DNA of 64,000 bases from Pomphorhynchus laevis (GCA_012934845.2 WNNJ02000747.1:62001-126000), one strand, 5' to 3'. Counted from the first letter of the stretch, positions 1-11,010 are shown. Translations and numbers: made by a program. Notes: generated from the sequence alone by a model not told the origin.

Positions 1-663
1 GTTTAATAAAAAATGATATATTTTTAAATGCGTATTTTATCTTCCAATATTCTTTCAAGTTTAATGAATAAGTATGTATATTTGGCTTCAAATACTTATT
101 TTACCAAATAAATTTCTTTTTCACATCCCATCTTGAAAAATGGTAACTTATTTTACGACGACGGTATCTCATGTTAAAGCAGCTATATCAGAGATGATAG
201 AAATATATCAAAGTTAGTAGCGATTGGGCTCTCAGATGTGTGGCAGACCCTGATTGGTTCAATCGGAAAGCGGTTCGTCTTCTAGAAAAGAAGAATAATC
301 CCGAGATTGCCCAGGTAACCCAGAGGCGCATCTGAACTTTCTCATTCAATGACATATGCTGGGCTCGTTTCAGGGTCCATTTAGCTTTCTTTAGTACACT
401 TTTGAAATTAATTAAGTCTGGTTCGGTCGACCGTTTAACCGTAATTGTATACCTCAGGTGTATTACTCGATGTGTATAGAAGGGAGTTGTTGATTGTTCA
501 ATATGGAAGAGAGATCTGAGATTGCTGGTCTCTTTAGTTTTTATTTGTCGCAGGGGCGCCTTGAAAGACAACAACCCTTAGTTTTTATTTGTAGGAATTT
601 AAAAAATATTGGATATGGATAACTGATCTATTAATCTTGAATAGAAAAGATTGATGTCCGGGA

Positions 664-1440
664 CTACGTATATTCACCTGCTTCCAGAAAACAGGGCTGT
701 GGTATTATCAGCATATACCACAAGATGGTGATCGCGTTTGAAAGCCTTGAAGAGAATAATGGAACTACCAAGATATAAGATAGGAGAAAGTGAGAAACCT
801 TGAGGCACGTCTGTAATATAGTTGAACTGACGTGAATCAGGGTCGTATTCATAAACGAACCGCTTGGTGTACAGCAGTATCTCCACCCTGTTAAAAATTC
901 TCGCAGGCAGTCCGAGGGACCTGGGAGAAAAGATAACAAAGGAAATGGAAATGCAGTTTCAGCAGAAAAATCAAGAAAAACAGCCACCACGAGCTGGTGA
1001 CTGTCGTCCTGACAGAACCGGTGTACTTCCAACTGCTGAATAAACACCAAGCGACCTTTGACAAACCCATGGAAACTTGGTGGGATTGAGTTACACCTAT
1101 TTAGATGGTCGCGGATTCTACTCACAAGCGCTTTCTGTAGATGGAGATGAGGTATCGAAATAGGGTGCCGATCTTTAGGACATTAGACAGCTTTGTTCTT
1201 TGCTAAAAATATTCTGCGGCTAATATTAATGCCGGCCACATCGGATGGTGATGCTAACAGCATAGTGATGGCTACATCTCTTCTTTGATCAATTATTAAA
1301 AGCTGACAGGCACGAGAATATATTTGTGAATGGGATCTGAAGATGCCCGGAAGTGGACCTGAAGTCTCCCATTGCGGTTTTGGATGAAGATATTGAGTAG
1401 CTTTATAATTGTGTAGGGTTAGTGACTCCTCCAAACCTTT
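664..1440 (-). pseudogene. LINE reverse transcriptase remnant
   Basis: Pieces of the RT domain occur in alternating frames. One frame has GFVKGR followed by VVAVFLDFSA, matching the fingers and the first catalytic Asp region of LINE RTs. A second frame has DVPQGFSLSPILY, the RT4-like block, followed by VYADNTTALF where YADD is expected. The change to YADN at the active site and the frame changes mean it cannot encode an active enzyme. Sequence down to about 190 may be the RT thumb and C-terminus but is not recognisable with confidence. Confidence 0.6.
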
Positions 1441-1989
1441 GTCAAGGCATATCTTGTTAATTCAATCAGATATTCTCTCCTTCTAGCAGACAAACTTCTT
1501 GTTTATCTTCCAAAAGGAAGGCTGATATGGATTAAGACGAGCAATGCTCGCCCTATCACTACTCAGCTGGAATCTATATCTAGTTCGAGAGCGCCTGTCT
1601 GAGGGAAAAATAGTTTAGGAAGGTTTAGCATTTTAGCTAGGATCTTGAGTTTTGCTTGAGTGAGATTGAATTGAGAAGAGATATAAGAATTAAATTGGGC
1701 TATACTCGCATTTCTTACGACTGGAAAGAGTCGGATCGCAGCTGGAAGAAGACTACTCTGATTGGATCAAAGTGAAACCTCCTACTTAAAAGCGTGATTC
1801 GTCTAACCTCCAGCGAAGTCAGTAATACAAGGTGGACAGTTGTTGGTGCGACTGCTCAATACAGGTGGTCTTTAGCAGTCACCTCTCGTGTAGCAGCAGT
1901 ATGTCAAGGAATGAATTTGTTATTGTGCAAGGAAAGGTAGGGAATAATGGTTAATGTATAGGATAAACGTTCCTAGATGTGCGAAGTGC

Positions 1990-2592
1990 TACATTAATTC
2001 AACTACCAGTTCTGTCGTTGAAATCACCAAGTTACATGTCATAGCCGCTACCCAATATACGGTCCAGGAGATCACGCTTCTTGTGAATCTCTCCCGGCCG
2101 AATAAAGTATTGGCTATACTGATGCGTCTGATGCGTTTACTGTTCTTCCAGAGTGTTATCGCTAAGCAAGACATGGCTGAACAAGAATAATTTAAAAGGA
2201 GGGATGATCTTAAATGACATTTAAGTAATGCTAAAAGACCTTAAGAAGACGAGGAGAGAGGTGGGGTATGTACGGAGTAAATTGGGAGGTTATGTGCTCT
2301 AGAATAAACCGATTAATGTTATGGGGAGAACGGATAGACCTGGTTTCCTGAAGAACTATAACATCTGCATCTCGATCAGATAAAAAGCTAAGGACAGAAG
2401 CACATTCAGAATTCCACTAGATGATGTTAAGTGGAAACAGATCAGGATTACTTTCCATTTAAAGGTGTAACTAGAAGAGATAGCAGCCACAATAGTTAGG
2501 TCCAGAGTGAGACTACCCTTCCGGCCTCCAGCTCTAATAGCGGGACCACTGACCACTCCTTGGCTGGTTAGGGAAATATCATAATTTCCCAT
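1990..2592 (-). pseudogene. LINE apurinic-like endonuclease remnant
   Basis: A minus-strand reading near 2.36-2.59 kb contains GSLTLDLTIVAAISSSYTFK followed by WKVILI. This resembles the LINE endonuclease stretch in which a Leu-Asp-Leu block precedes the strand leading to the catalytic Ser-Asp-His. The rest of the domain is out of frame. Its position between the ORF1-like and RT-like parts supports the call. It could also be chance resemblance, so confidence is limited. Confidence 0.4.
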
Positions 2593-2639
2593 GATAGACC
2601 AATAAATGTCTTGTTTCTGTAATTTGATCGGTGTAGTTT

Positions 2640-3700
2640 TGCACTCTTATGAGCGTTTGTTCGATTGAATGACCGAGGGTGTTGTATCATTACAAGGCAA
2701 CAGGACACCTTTTTGTCAGTTTTTGTAGAAGCAAGGTGATAGATGCCATTTGTTCTGAAACTTTGATGTCAATAATCTTAATGATTTCATTAGCAGACAA
2801 TACGGCCCTATTGGCGATCGTGTTATATTTTTGAGGAATGTCAGTTTTGGGGGACTGGTTATTTGCGGTATTTTCGTATTGTTTCTGGTAGTCTTTAAAT
2901 TTAGAACATTTCCGAGACCATATCGAATGTTGTTGGTTAGAGTTGATACATCAACGTGTTTCGTTGCAGGGATCAGGGTAGTCCTCGTCGTTCGAAGCGC
3001 AGACACCACAGAATTTTTTTCTTGTGGCCTGATAAAGCCCAATGCCACTGTTGATGACACTGGCTACAGTGAGGATAAGTCCACTCTTTTGCACGAATAA
3101 AAGTAAAACAAAGATTACACTTCATGAAAGGGTTGCAGTTGGAGTTGACCAGAAGCCTGACGTTGTCATAACTAGTGTTTGCGAAGGCGATTGGGAGGGG
3201 GTATTATTCTTCCCCCTAATTAATCGTAAGTTTGAAAGCTGGAAATCATGTTCCATATCAAGCAGTTCTTTTTATCTAAGTTAGTTATAAGGTTCGAAAT
3301 CGTTATAGTTGCCTGGATTGGCTTGAAATAGATTTTAGCAACGTCTTTTAAATTCTGCTCGCTAAATTTCAAGTACTCTTTTGCCAAATCATCGGTCGAA
3401 AAGGATACACGGTAGCTAGTACCTACCGTCTTGGCAAAATTACACAGTGTTCGATTTTTTGGAATTTAATTATAAAATTCTTTAGGAGGCAATTGAAGTG
3501 ATCTTCTGTATCCATGGGAACCGTGGGGGTTATGATCACTAGATTTAAATCACTTACCTTGATCTTGTTTTCAGCAATTTTTGCTTGAAATTGCATACTT
3601 ACGGAATCCTTTGATATCTCCGGAATGTATGCTTTTGCACTATTGTATGTTAATCGCTCAAAACACTTTACACTGACAACATGCAGTGCAGCACTTTCGG
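2640..3700 (-). pseudogene. LINE ORF1 (gag-like) remnant
   Basis: Minus-strand frames give coding-like text with no close family match, including KAYIPEISKDSVSMQFQAKI and SANEIIKIIDIKVSEQMASI. A region with spaced Cys and His residues (KCNLCF, then HCSQCHQQWH) sits near 3.1 kb and could be what is left of zinc knuckles. In a Jockey-like LINE this is where the nucleic-acid-binding ORF1 lies, directly 5' of the endonuclease. Frames are broken several times. Evidence is position plus composition, so the call is an inference. Confidence 0.4.
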
Positions 3701-3735
3701 AGCTTCAACATTAATGTGCAGCACTTTCGGAGCTT
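3686..3735 (+). repeat. Short direct repeat, 20-bp unit twice
   Basis: GTGCAGCACTTTCGGAGCTT occurs at 3686-3705 and again at 3716-3735, a 30-bp period. It lies at the 5' edge of the decayed LINE and may be a local slippage product or a remnant of promoter repeats. Confidence 0.8.
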
Positions 3736-3937
3736 TAAAGGATCTCAGGGAAACGCAATTGCAAGCAAATTTAACGAAAAATGTTAGTGGAGATTTATCT
3801 TCTTTTTATAATGGGAAGGTGAACTCCCGCCGGTACCGAAGTTATCCAATTTGATCTGCATTAAAATGTTGGTGTCTATTGAGAGAAATAACCTGTTTAA
3901 TGTTTTTCTCCGCAGTTTTGCAAATCAAATCAAATCA

Positions 3938-4006
3938 AATCAGCTAATTGAGTCTACGTATTAAATATAATTATAAAATAAAAATTATAAATAATAATCG
4001 TCAATG
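3938..4006 (+). repeat. HX repeat 5' end fragment
   Basis: ATCAGCTAATTGAGTCTACG followed by AT-rich sequence matches the start of HX copies at 30.4 kb and elsewhere. It is preceded by four CAAAT repeats, and no 3' module follows, so it is a 5' fragment. Confidence 0.55.
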
Positions 4007-4079
4007 GTGGTCCACGTAAGCATGATTTCGTAAGGGTGGTCTACGGTGCAAGCATGGTCAGCTTACATTTCATAACGAG

Positions 4080-5040
4080 CCGCTGGAATTTTCGCGTTCG
4101 TATACTTATCTAGAAATGTACCTCACTTCGCGTTGGAGTTTTATTGATCACTTGGAACGCAAGGCGACAGAAATAATTACGGCAACGCGTTTGATCCATA
4201 ATCTGGGGAGTCTCTCTTTCGAGGGTGCATTGAGGTATTTCAGAGTCATGTTGTTGCCCATTATAAGTTATGGTCTTTCCGTTGTATGAAATGATTTGAC
4301 TTCCGGTAATTTCATGCAGCTCGACATATGTCGGGCAAGATTCTTAAAGCACATAGTGCGAGTTTCACCAAATACATCATCCACACTAGTTTCTACCTTG
4401 GCAGCTGTCCCACCATTATCCGTATATCTGCGCAGTGTTCTTAATATGGTCGAAACTGTTAATTATACTGCAAATCTAGAAATATTTAACAAGAAAGTAT
4501 CGGGGATTGATCCGGAGCACTTTTTAACGCCAGTTGCCTGTCAACAGCATTGGAAAAATTCACACAATTGTAAGCGGTCATTGGTTTGGCGTTTTTCTAC
4601 TCATGTGTATCACGATATAAGATAAGATAAGGATTTTCTTAAACAAAACTTGTAACCGATAAAAAACGTGTTACACAAAACAAAACATGCAAGAGAAGAC
4701 AAAAATAATATCAATTCGTTAATCATTCAATCTTCTATTTATTCTACGGCCTCAGGTCCAGCGGGATCTGAGCCCTCCAGCTAATCCAACACGCCGCTCT
4801 TCGACTGAACCACCCGGGGTCTATCACCCCCCGCTATCACGATATGATTTATCGTATACGAATTCCTTTACATTCGCGATCGTCGTGCTGTTCGTGCAAA
4901 TTTTGTTTGTGCGCTTGCTGGTCCTTGCTTCGTATTTTCGAATGTCCATATTTGCAGCATTTGAGTTTGCAAGATATCGATCGTATGAAGTAAAGTGCAC
5001 AATCTATCTGAGGCCTTTTAAGAGGAGCAGTGCAGAAGCG
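4080..5040 (+). pseudogene. LINE RT C-terminal remnant, split by a SINE
   Basis: Plus-strand translation gives YLTSRWSFIDHLERKATEII, then ALRYFRVMLLPIISYGL, the region just after the RT catalytic core in many LINE ORF2 proteins. It continues with LQLDICRARFLKHIVRVSP-type text. After the SINE insertion at 4619-4834 the same reading resumes with YHDMIYRIRIPLHSRSSCCS, a Cys-rich C-terminus resembling the C-terminal Cys-His motif of LINE ORF2. One in-frame stop is seen near 4287. N-terminal RT and endonuclease parts are absent here. Confidence 0.55.
4619..4834 (-). mobile_element. tRNA-derived SINE with 11-bp target duplication
   Basis: The insertion is bracketed by exact TATCACGATAT at 4608-4618 and 4835-4845, and it interrupts one LINE reading frame. 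On the minus strand the 5' part looks like a tRNA: an A-box-like TGGTTCAGTCGA (complement of 4801-4812) and a weaker B-box-like GGGCTCAGATCCC (complement of 4763-4775). The remainder is AT-rich and ends in a TTATCTTATCTT-type tail. This is the structure of a Pol III SINE mobilised by a LINE. Which LINE supplies the machinery cannot be told. Confidence 0.75.
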
Positions 5041-5221
5041 TTAGGGGCATAGTAAATGACGAAGAGAAGATGCAATATATTGGTACAACATCTAACATCA
5101 GCATCCGTTTAAATTGAATGTATTTGATTTATTGTAAATATATTTTCTTTCTTTTATATTTTGTCGAAGCCGAGAGGCACGATGGCAATAAATTTTCTCT
5201 TCATTATTATTAAATAATATA

Positions 5222-5534
5222 ATAAAAATTATTATGTTTTGTTTATTATAAAATAAACAAAACATAATAATGCTAAATCAAAATTTAATAATTAAATAAT
5301 AAAATTAATAATTGTTATAAGATTTTTTATAATTTAAATCAAGTTAAAATAAAAAATTGAAATTTAAAATAAACGTCATTTTTATTAATTGACTTATAAA
5401 TAACAGACGTTGTATCAGAATAAGAATTAGAGGTCATCAGGAGGAACTGCTATGCTATCAGGTTTTGGCTTCTATTCCTCTACCCAACATAGCAGCGTGG
5501 CCAAATACGTGTTAAGGACGTATTTCCTCTGATA
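5222..5534 (+). mobile_element. HX repeat copy, 5' end inverted
   Basis: This copy of the HX repeat ends in the typical 3' module: AGAGG, CTGCTATG, CATAGCAG, then the hairpin AAATACGT/ACGTATTT and CCTCTGAT. Its 5' side starts in a perfect palindrome at 5228-5271 with arms of 20 bp, made by inversion of internal HX sequence. The usual 5' tip (GAGTCTACGTAT) is missing here but a separate tip lies at 3938-4006. Confidence 0.65.
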
Positions 5535-5579
5535 AAGGGTAATCTCAGGTAAAGGCTGAGATACCGGTAGCTTCTTCGA

Positions 5580-6350
5580 AGCATGTGGAACGTCCTGCAA
5601 AAAGATGGTAAGATGTTTGGCGTGGACATTATAAAACTAATTGAGGCTAAACACTAAGCTTATAAAATTCAGTGGGTAAATTAGCTGAGTCAATAAGTTC
5701 TCCTGCTTCCATGAAGACTACCACCACAAGGAAGCCCCCTGAATCGAAAAAGAGAACCAGGTCAACGATGAGCATTGCAGCCATGAAGCTAGCTCGAAAA
5801 GACCTAATTTGGGTTGTTGCGAACTCTGAGGGGAATGATTATATTGACCGTGTGCAAGCGACTTCATCTGCCGTGATCAGAAGCGGAAAGGGCTACCCAT
5901 TCCGCTTTCACAGGACATTACTCAATTTATCCCAAAACACATAACCACCCACTTCACTCTGTATATAACCCCTCCTCACTCCTCTTCTTTTCAAGGTCTT
6001 CTAACCTTAGTTAAGTGATTATTAAGTACTCCCTCTTATTAAACTAATCGTGTCCAGCACTTACTTGTTTAGTTATGTCACCCTGTAAGAACGGTAGGCG
6101 TATTAGCATAGCCAATGTATATATTCGGCCAGAAGAAATTCACAACAACCGTGACCTCCTGGAGCGAATTTTAGGTAGCGGCTATGACATGTTACTCAGT
6201 GACTTCAACGACAAAACTGGCCGTTGGATAAATGCGGCACTCCTCAGAGCCAGGAACGACTATCATATTCATAAACCACCAATCCCCACCTTTCATAGCT
6301 TTACAACAAATTCACTCCAACCGATAATATGGCGAGTCTCTACTTGTTAA
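5580..6350 (+). pseudogene. LINE endonuclease fragment
   Basis: A 91-codon reading from 6075 contains ISIANVYIRPEEIHNNRDLL, then GYDMLLSDFNDKTGRW and PPIPTFHSF. This is the LINE apurinic-like endonuclease pattern: a strand leading to the GDFN-type metal-binding block (here SDFN), followed by a Trp, then a PTF block. Sequence from 5670 encodes a basic coding-like stretch (TRKPPESKKRTRSTMS) that could be the end of ORF1 or a linker. The fragment stops before the SDH block. Nothing recognisable follows before 7.0 kb. Confidence 0.6.
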
Positions 6351-6359
6351 TATCATGAC

Positions 6360-7017
6360 CAATCTTTGTAGTATATGTATTCCCTGCCATAGTTAAGGAT
6401 AACGTGTGCGTGTATATTTTGTCTAGAAATATGCTCCTCTTTGTATTATGTGTTTCAATGTAATGTTATTTTAAAGACGAGCATCCGAGAAATTGATCGC
6501 TTTCCGGTTCGCGCGAGTCATTAACAGATATGAATCAGAGTCATTTGACCAGAAATAAATTAATAGAAATGAATTGAACCGAACAATGCTTAGTTTTCAG
6601 GCATAATAAACTCTTTATTAAAATATTTCTGTTTTTATTTGCTTTTTAAAATTTAATCCAGTAAAAAGATATTTTGGAGTTCAATAAAACTCTTCAATAT
6701 AATCAACATATTGCACAGCATATACAAAAATTATTGTCCACAATATGTGGACAATGATGTCCACATGTTGTATGAACATTTTTAAGTGATTTTTGTTAAT
6801 TAATTTATATTTTTAATTAAGCATTCATACTTTTAATTTATATTTTATTTGAAAATCACCTCAAACAATCATCTTTTTTGTATTAGATAAATCATATTGT
6901 CTTATGTCTGTATTGAACTGAAACTTCAAAGTCATTGCTCTCTAATGTTTTCAATTATTTGTGCAAAATATAAACAAGACTTATACAACTTAAATATTTC
7001 TAAATTTAAAATTTTTT
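6360..7017. other. AT-rich stretch without recognisable gene
   Basis: Only short AT-rich readings and small imperfect palindromes are seen (for example TTGTCCACA/TGTGGACAA near 6734). No repeat family or exon was recognised. Confidence 0.6.
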
Positions 7018-7148
7018 TAATGTTTAATCGGAAGACAATTCTCGTGGAAAAAAATAGAGCACAGTCGACTTCTCAGTTACGCTCGTTTATCACTAAACTT
7101 ACACATTACGTATTTAATTCCTAAATTAAATCATGACATCAATTTAAT

Positions 7149-7462
7149 TTAAGAATCAGAGGAAATACGTCATTAACACGTTTTTGGCCCAGCTGCTATG
7201 TTGGGTCGATGAATAGGGATCGAAAAATGATAGCATAGCAGTTCCTCTTAATTACCTCTAATCCTAATTCTGACACGTCTTTTGTTATTTATTAGTCAAT
7301 TCATAAAAATTGACTTTTATTTTAAATTTAAATACTAATTTTATCATTATATAAATATTAATTGTATAAATTCTTATATAATTATTTATTATTTATCTTT
7401 ATTCTTATTGATATATCGTATAAAGAAGGAGACTCAGTTGTATGATCTAATTTGCTAAGAGA
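7149..7462 (-). mobile_element. HX repeat copy
   Basis: On the minus strand it reads from a 5' tip with ACTGAGTCTCC near 7440 to the 3' module (AGAGG, CTGCTATG/CATAGCAG, hairpin, CCTCTGATTC) at 7150-7260. About 310 bp. The apical loop of its central helix carries an extra hairpin with TCGATG/CATCGA arms. The copy is shared by both arms of the inverted duplication. Confidence 0.65.
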
Positions 7463-7479
7463 TAAAATTTAAAGATATA

Positions 7480-8335
7480 ATACTATTAAAGTATTTATAT
7501 TATAAGACTATAATACTATTATATCGATTATACATTAACATGCAAAAAGAGAAATATTATAAATTATATTTACAATTTAATACGACAGCAGACATTTTAG
7601 CTTTTGCGTTATTTTAGTGGATGCAGCACTTGGGATTGAACATATTTTGCGATTTCGATACAATAGAGACAACGCATAGGCACTTAAAGGTAAACGTTCA
7701 AGGTTTAATTAAATGATTAGGTGTGTAAGTACGTAAATATCACATTCCGACTGTAATTGAATCTACTCAATATTTGTTAGCTCTTTGAAGTGTAGTGAAC
7801 GCTTAAGCACACACAATTTGTCACGCAATTTCGTGAGTCACTTGAACTCTTCGGGGTTCTGTGAGGCTGAAAGTCAAGTAAAATGTATTAGCAATGCAAT
7901 TGCTGACTGTTGGTCTATTTTCTTCTTACCTGAATTTAATTACAGCTTTGCAATGATTATGAGATTATAATAAATTATTCTTAATTTATACAAATTGACA
8001 AATGAATATTTGTATAATTATTTAATATATATGGTATCAGCAATATTTGATCCCAAATGAGTATATACAATTTTACTATGATATATACAATTATACAATT
8101 ATATGAAAATATACAACGAGTATATTTAATTCTAATTTGGTATTCAAATTAATAAAAAAAATAATTAAATTCATTTAGATATTTAAGTACATGCATTAAA
8201 TAAACAATTTAAAAAGAACTTTTACTTAAATACGAAATACGTATGTTTCGAGTTAATGGCAATAGATGAAATGTACACGTTTGCTGTATAATAAAATTAC
8301 CTCTTTATTGTTCATAAAGGAAATGTGATATTTAA
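7480..8335. other. Unrecognised segment inside arm A
   Basis: The stretch 7600-7980 is less AT-rich than its surroundings and holds a 61-codon plus-strand reading at 7785-7970 that I cannot assign. Its presence in both arms follows from the duplication and is not evidence of selection. 7980-8335 is AT-rich with nothing recognised. Confidence 0.5.
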
Positions 8336-8559
8336 AAAAGATTGTTCGTTATAATATATTTCTCTTTAAATTATTAAAATTATATTAATTAATATCCAAT
8401 ATTTACATTCTAAATTTTTATCTTAGATAATTTAAGCTTTCGTTTTTAATCAACTTACTAAAGTAAGTATTTAAGTCATTATATAATAAATTGTAAATTT
8501 TCTTTTTATTATTATTTTTATTTAATTTATATTTTATCTATGATTAATCTAAAATTAGA

Positions 8560-8838
8560 TTAACCATAGATTAATCTACGAAACTCTCTAAAGTTTCTAA
8601 ACTCTCTAAAGTTTTGATTTAAGCGATACCCGCAACCAGCAATCTGATCGCACATGTTGCTCGCAATGGAGCGTCTTCGTGGTAAAATGCTCTTCTGCTC
8701 AAGCATAAATTTTTTTCTTTCTACTAACGAATTCTGAGATGCTTTGAATGCACGGTACGGACACACTGATCCTAATATTGGAATCAGCCATTGCATTTGC
8801 GGCACTCGAATCAATCTTGTGCATTCCTTATCATGCAA
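8560..8838 (-). pseudogene. 92-codon reading inside the insert, unknown
   Basis: The minus strand encodes a coding-like 92-residue sequence with Arg, Cys and Trp content above the AT-rich background (RVPQMQWLIPILGSVCPYRA; SIASNMCDQIAGCGYR). It ends in a run of FREF repeats. The arm B copy (55383-55660, plus strand) carries a stop near 55535 in the phrase matching LEQKSILPRRR, so at least one copy is dead. Immediately upstream (8860-8980) the DNA is also non-repetitive. It could be a retrocopy of a host transcript, but no family is recognised. Confidence 0.3.
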
Positions 8839-9055
8839 ACGAGGAGCAATGCCTTTGATCCGGCATAATGCGGTCCGTGATATCGTCTCACCCTACCTTA
8901 GAGCATATCTCACTGCGTAGCCAGCGAACCTCAGCTAACCGAGGTTCATGAATATATTCATTTTAAACGAACAACAACCGGTGATCCAAGCGCGTGCTTT
9001 TATGTATTATATAAATTAAAATCCATAAATAAATTACGTCTAATACACGATATTG

Positions 9056-9345
9056 ATTAATCTCGTCAGATAACTGAGTTTACGTATCCTATATATAAAT
9101 AAAGATAAAGATAGATAATGAATAATAGCTAATTATTTAAGATTTATTCAATAATAGCAATAAATTAGGTTGATTATGAAGTAAACTTGTAGTAATTTAG
9201 AATAATATTTCAGATAACAGCTATATTATTCAATCTAATTAAATCAGATCATATAATTATCTACGCATTTTATACGATATATAAATCAAATGTAAAGATA
9301 AATAATAAATAATTATATAATATTTTATACAATATATAAAATATT
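9056..9345 (+). repeat. Two HX-like 5' tips in AT-rich insert
   Basis: GTCAGATAACTGAGTTTACG at about 9066 and AATCAGATCATATAATTATC at about 9242 resemble the 5' end of HX, each followed by a long AT tract. No 3' hairpin module follows either one, so they are 5' fragments or the ends of a related family. Confidence 0.45.
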
Positions 9346-9727
9346 AAAATATAAGTAAACTTATATTAATTTAGAATAATATATTAGATAGCAATATTAT
9401 TATTTTATTTAATTTTAAAGTTTCTCTATTATCATTTAATTTTTAAATGTTTTGCATAAACTTTTTCTGTGCTGCAAACAGAAAATAATTTATGAATCAC
9501 ATGCCTTTAAAACTAGAATCAATTTTCCTTTGTTGTGATTGATTATGATTTGATGTTGTAATTGATTGATTCAATCATATATTATTTAATTTATATTTAT
9601 TTCCTTTTGATAGCATTTTTTAATTCACACTTTTCAATTAATGCTAGATTATGGGTACATATGTCCCCATTTATTTTATCAAAACTAAGATGTCTGCAAC
9701 TCCGTTATGTTTTATAATGTTTCTAAT

Positions 9728-10735
9728 ATCACAGACTCTTTTTCCTGTGAACTGTCAAACTTACTTTCTTTCATCTTCCTCTCCGATTTACCTTGCGTTG
9801 TACTAGGTGATATAAATGTTCGCTTAGACCGTCCTCGTGATTTCAATACCCTAAAGACGATTTCTACATTTAACGATCATGATTTTCAAATCATGTCTCC
9901 TCATTATTCTTCTGCTACCCATATTCTTGGCGGTACCCTCGATATTGTTGCCCTACCTACGCGTCTTGCCTTGTCTTCTTCATTGTGCATATCTGATTCT
10001 GCTCTATCCGACCACTTCCTTGTTACATGTTCTCTCCCTTTGTTAAAAATCAATGTTCCTGCGAAAATTATCTCGTGTCGTTCTTGGAAATTCCTCGACT
10101 TTTCCCTTCTTCGCTCTCATATTAACCGCTCTCCGTTAATGTATCCTTCTTCTATCTACCAATCCCCTAATTACTTATGTACCCTCTTTGACAATGTATT
10201 TTGCTCTATCCTCGATGAAATTCTTCCTCTTAAAACTTTTGTTCAATCACGGCAAAATCTTGCAACATGGTTCGACTCTGAGTGTGTGACTTCAAAACGC
10301 CTCCTGCGTCGTTCCTTCAGAACTTATCATCGTTATCTCAGACTATCTTCAGAACTTGATTCATCCTTTTATCGTAACCAATTCTTTGCTCTTCGTCGTT
10401 CGCATAGGCAACTTCTGCGTTCTAAGGCACATAGTTTTTGGCGAAGCAAACTGGCTTCCGCTAATGACTCTCGAACTAAATAGAAAACTCTTAATTTTCT
10501 ACTTTCTCATTCCTCTGTCACCTCCACTCTTGATCCTTCTCAATTCTCCGATTACCTAATTTCAAAAACTGTTTCTCTAATCGATTCGATCATCGTCCTT
10601 CCACAAACTTATTGTATCTCGTCTGTTCGTATCCCTGAGCTCTTTTATCTACTTGCGGTATCTGAAGATGAGGTATCTTGCCTTCTTATTTCGTTAACTT
10701 GTAAGTCCTCTCCTGCCGATCCCATCCCTACTCGC
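9728..10735 (+). pseudogene. L2/CR1-like endonuclease and linker
   Basis: A reading through 10483 carries VVLGDINVRLD (the GDFN-type metal site), ATHILGGTLDIVA and SDSALSDHFLVTCSLP (the SDH catalytic block). These are the C-terminal half of the apurinic-like endonuclease of L2/CR1/Daphne LINEs. One TAG at 10481 interrupts the frame. After it the same frame continues to KSSPADPIPTR, matching the start of the L2 RT domain (usually KS-x-LDPIPT). The fold-back at 10726 then ends the reading. Confidence 0.8.
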
Positions 10736-10821
10736 TGTAGTTCTTCACTACAGCGCTCTAAAGAGCGCTCTAGTGAAGAACTGCGGTACGGGTGACCCAT
10801 CCCTACTCGCTGTAGTTCTTC
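10726..10821. repeat. Near-perfect palindrome plus 27-bp direct repeat in the LINE
   Basis: CCCTACTCGCTGTAGTTCTT runs into its own reverse complement, centred near 10759 and ending about 10792 with GGTACGGG. The left arm sequence CCATCCCTACTCGCTGTAGT then repeats in direct orientation at about 10797. This is a local fold-back duplication inside the RT coding region, with no coding role. Confidence 0.8.
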
Positions 10822-10824
10822 ATT

Positions 10825-11010
10825 ATTTATAAATTAAATAATGCTAAATCAATAAAATATAATTAAATAATAGTAAATAATTATAAACAATAAATGAATT
10901 GACTAATAAATTGCAGACGATACATTAGAATAAAGTTTCGAGTTCATCAGGAGTAACTGCAATATTATCAAGTATCAGCTTCTATTCCTTGACCCAACGT
11001 AACAGCGCGG
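10825..11010 (+). repeat. Truncated HX copy
   Basis: Contains the HX middle (TGAATTGACTAATAAATTGC) and part of the 3' module (TCATCAGGAGTAACTGC, then CAACGTAACAGCG). The terminal hairpin is missing: after CGCGGCCACG the sequence changes to an unrelated AT-rich segment. Confidence 0.6.

Larger units (their letters stand above)
190..3770 (-). mobile_element. Decayed two-ORF LINE (Jockey superfamily-like)
   Basis: A degraded non-LTR retrotransposon reads on the minus strand. From 3.7 kb downwards it shows a gag-like ORF1 region, an endonuclease-like stretch near 2.5 kb and reverse-transcriptase blocks near 1.1-0.7 kb, which is the normal LINE order. Reading frame changes often and stops are frequent, so the copy is old and dead. 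No clear poly-A tail or target duplication is visible. The element is much less AT-rich than its flanks. The clade call (Jockey/I/R1-like) rests on the two-ORF layout and RT wording only. Confidence 0.6.
7018..9590 (+). repeat. Arm A of a 2.57-kb inverted duplication
   Basis: This segment recurs in reverse complement at 54635-57204 with only scattered differences. A 61-codon reading at 7785-7970 is predicted identically at 56249-56434 in the opposite orientation. The arm contains, in order, an HX copy, an unrecognised low-repeat stretch, a Penelope-like fragment and an AT-rich insert. Similarity stops abruptly at both ends. Being nearly identical, it must be recent compared with the decayed elements around it. 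Confidence 0.9.
8336..9727 (-). mobile_element. Naiad-type PLE fragment interrupted by a 1.05-kb insert
   Basis: 8412-8538 and 9588-9727 are together collinear with 25855-26105 of the better preserved copy, the region 5' of the RT core. They are separated by an insert of about 1.05 kb. ATTTAATTTATATTT occurs on both sides of the insert (about 8524 and 9587), a candidate 15-bp target duplication. The second piece is in turn cut by the 5' end of an L2-like LINE at about 9728. The piece at 8412-8538 recurs at 55690-55815 in arm B. A fossil with several breaks. Confidence 0.7.

Noticed and set aside
5430-5534. HX 3' module as a hammerhead (contains CTGATGACC on the minus strand)
   Set aside because: No stem II or GAAA box follows the CTGATGA-like string and the proposed helices are different.
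7785-7970. 61-codon reading conserved at 56249-56434
   Set aside because: Identity comes from the recent inverted duplication; there is no independent sign of coding selection.
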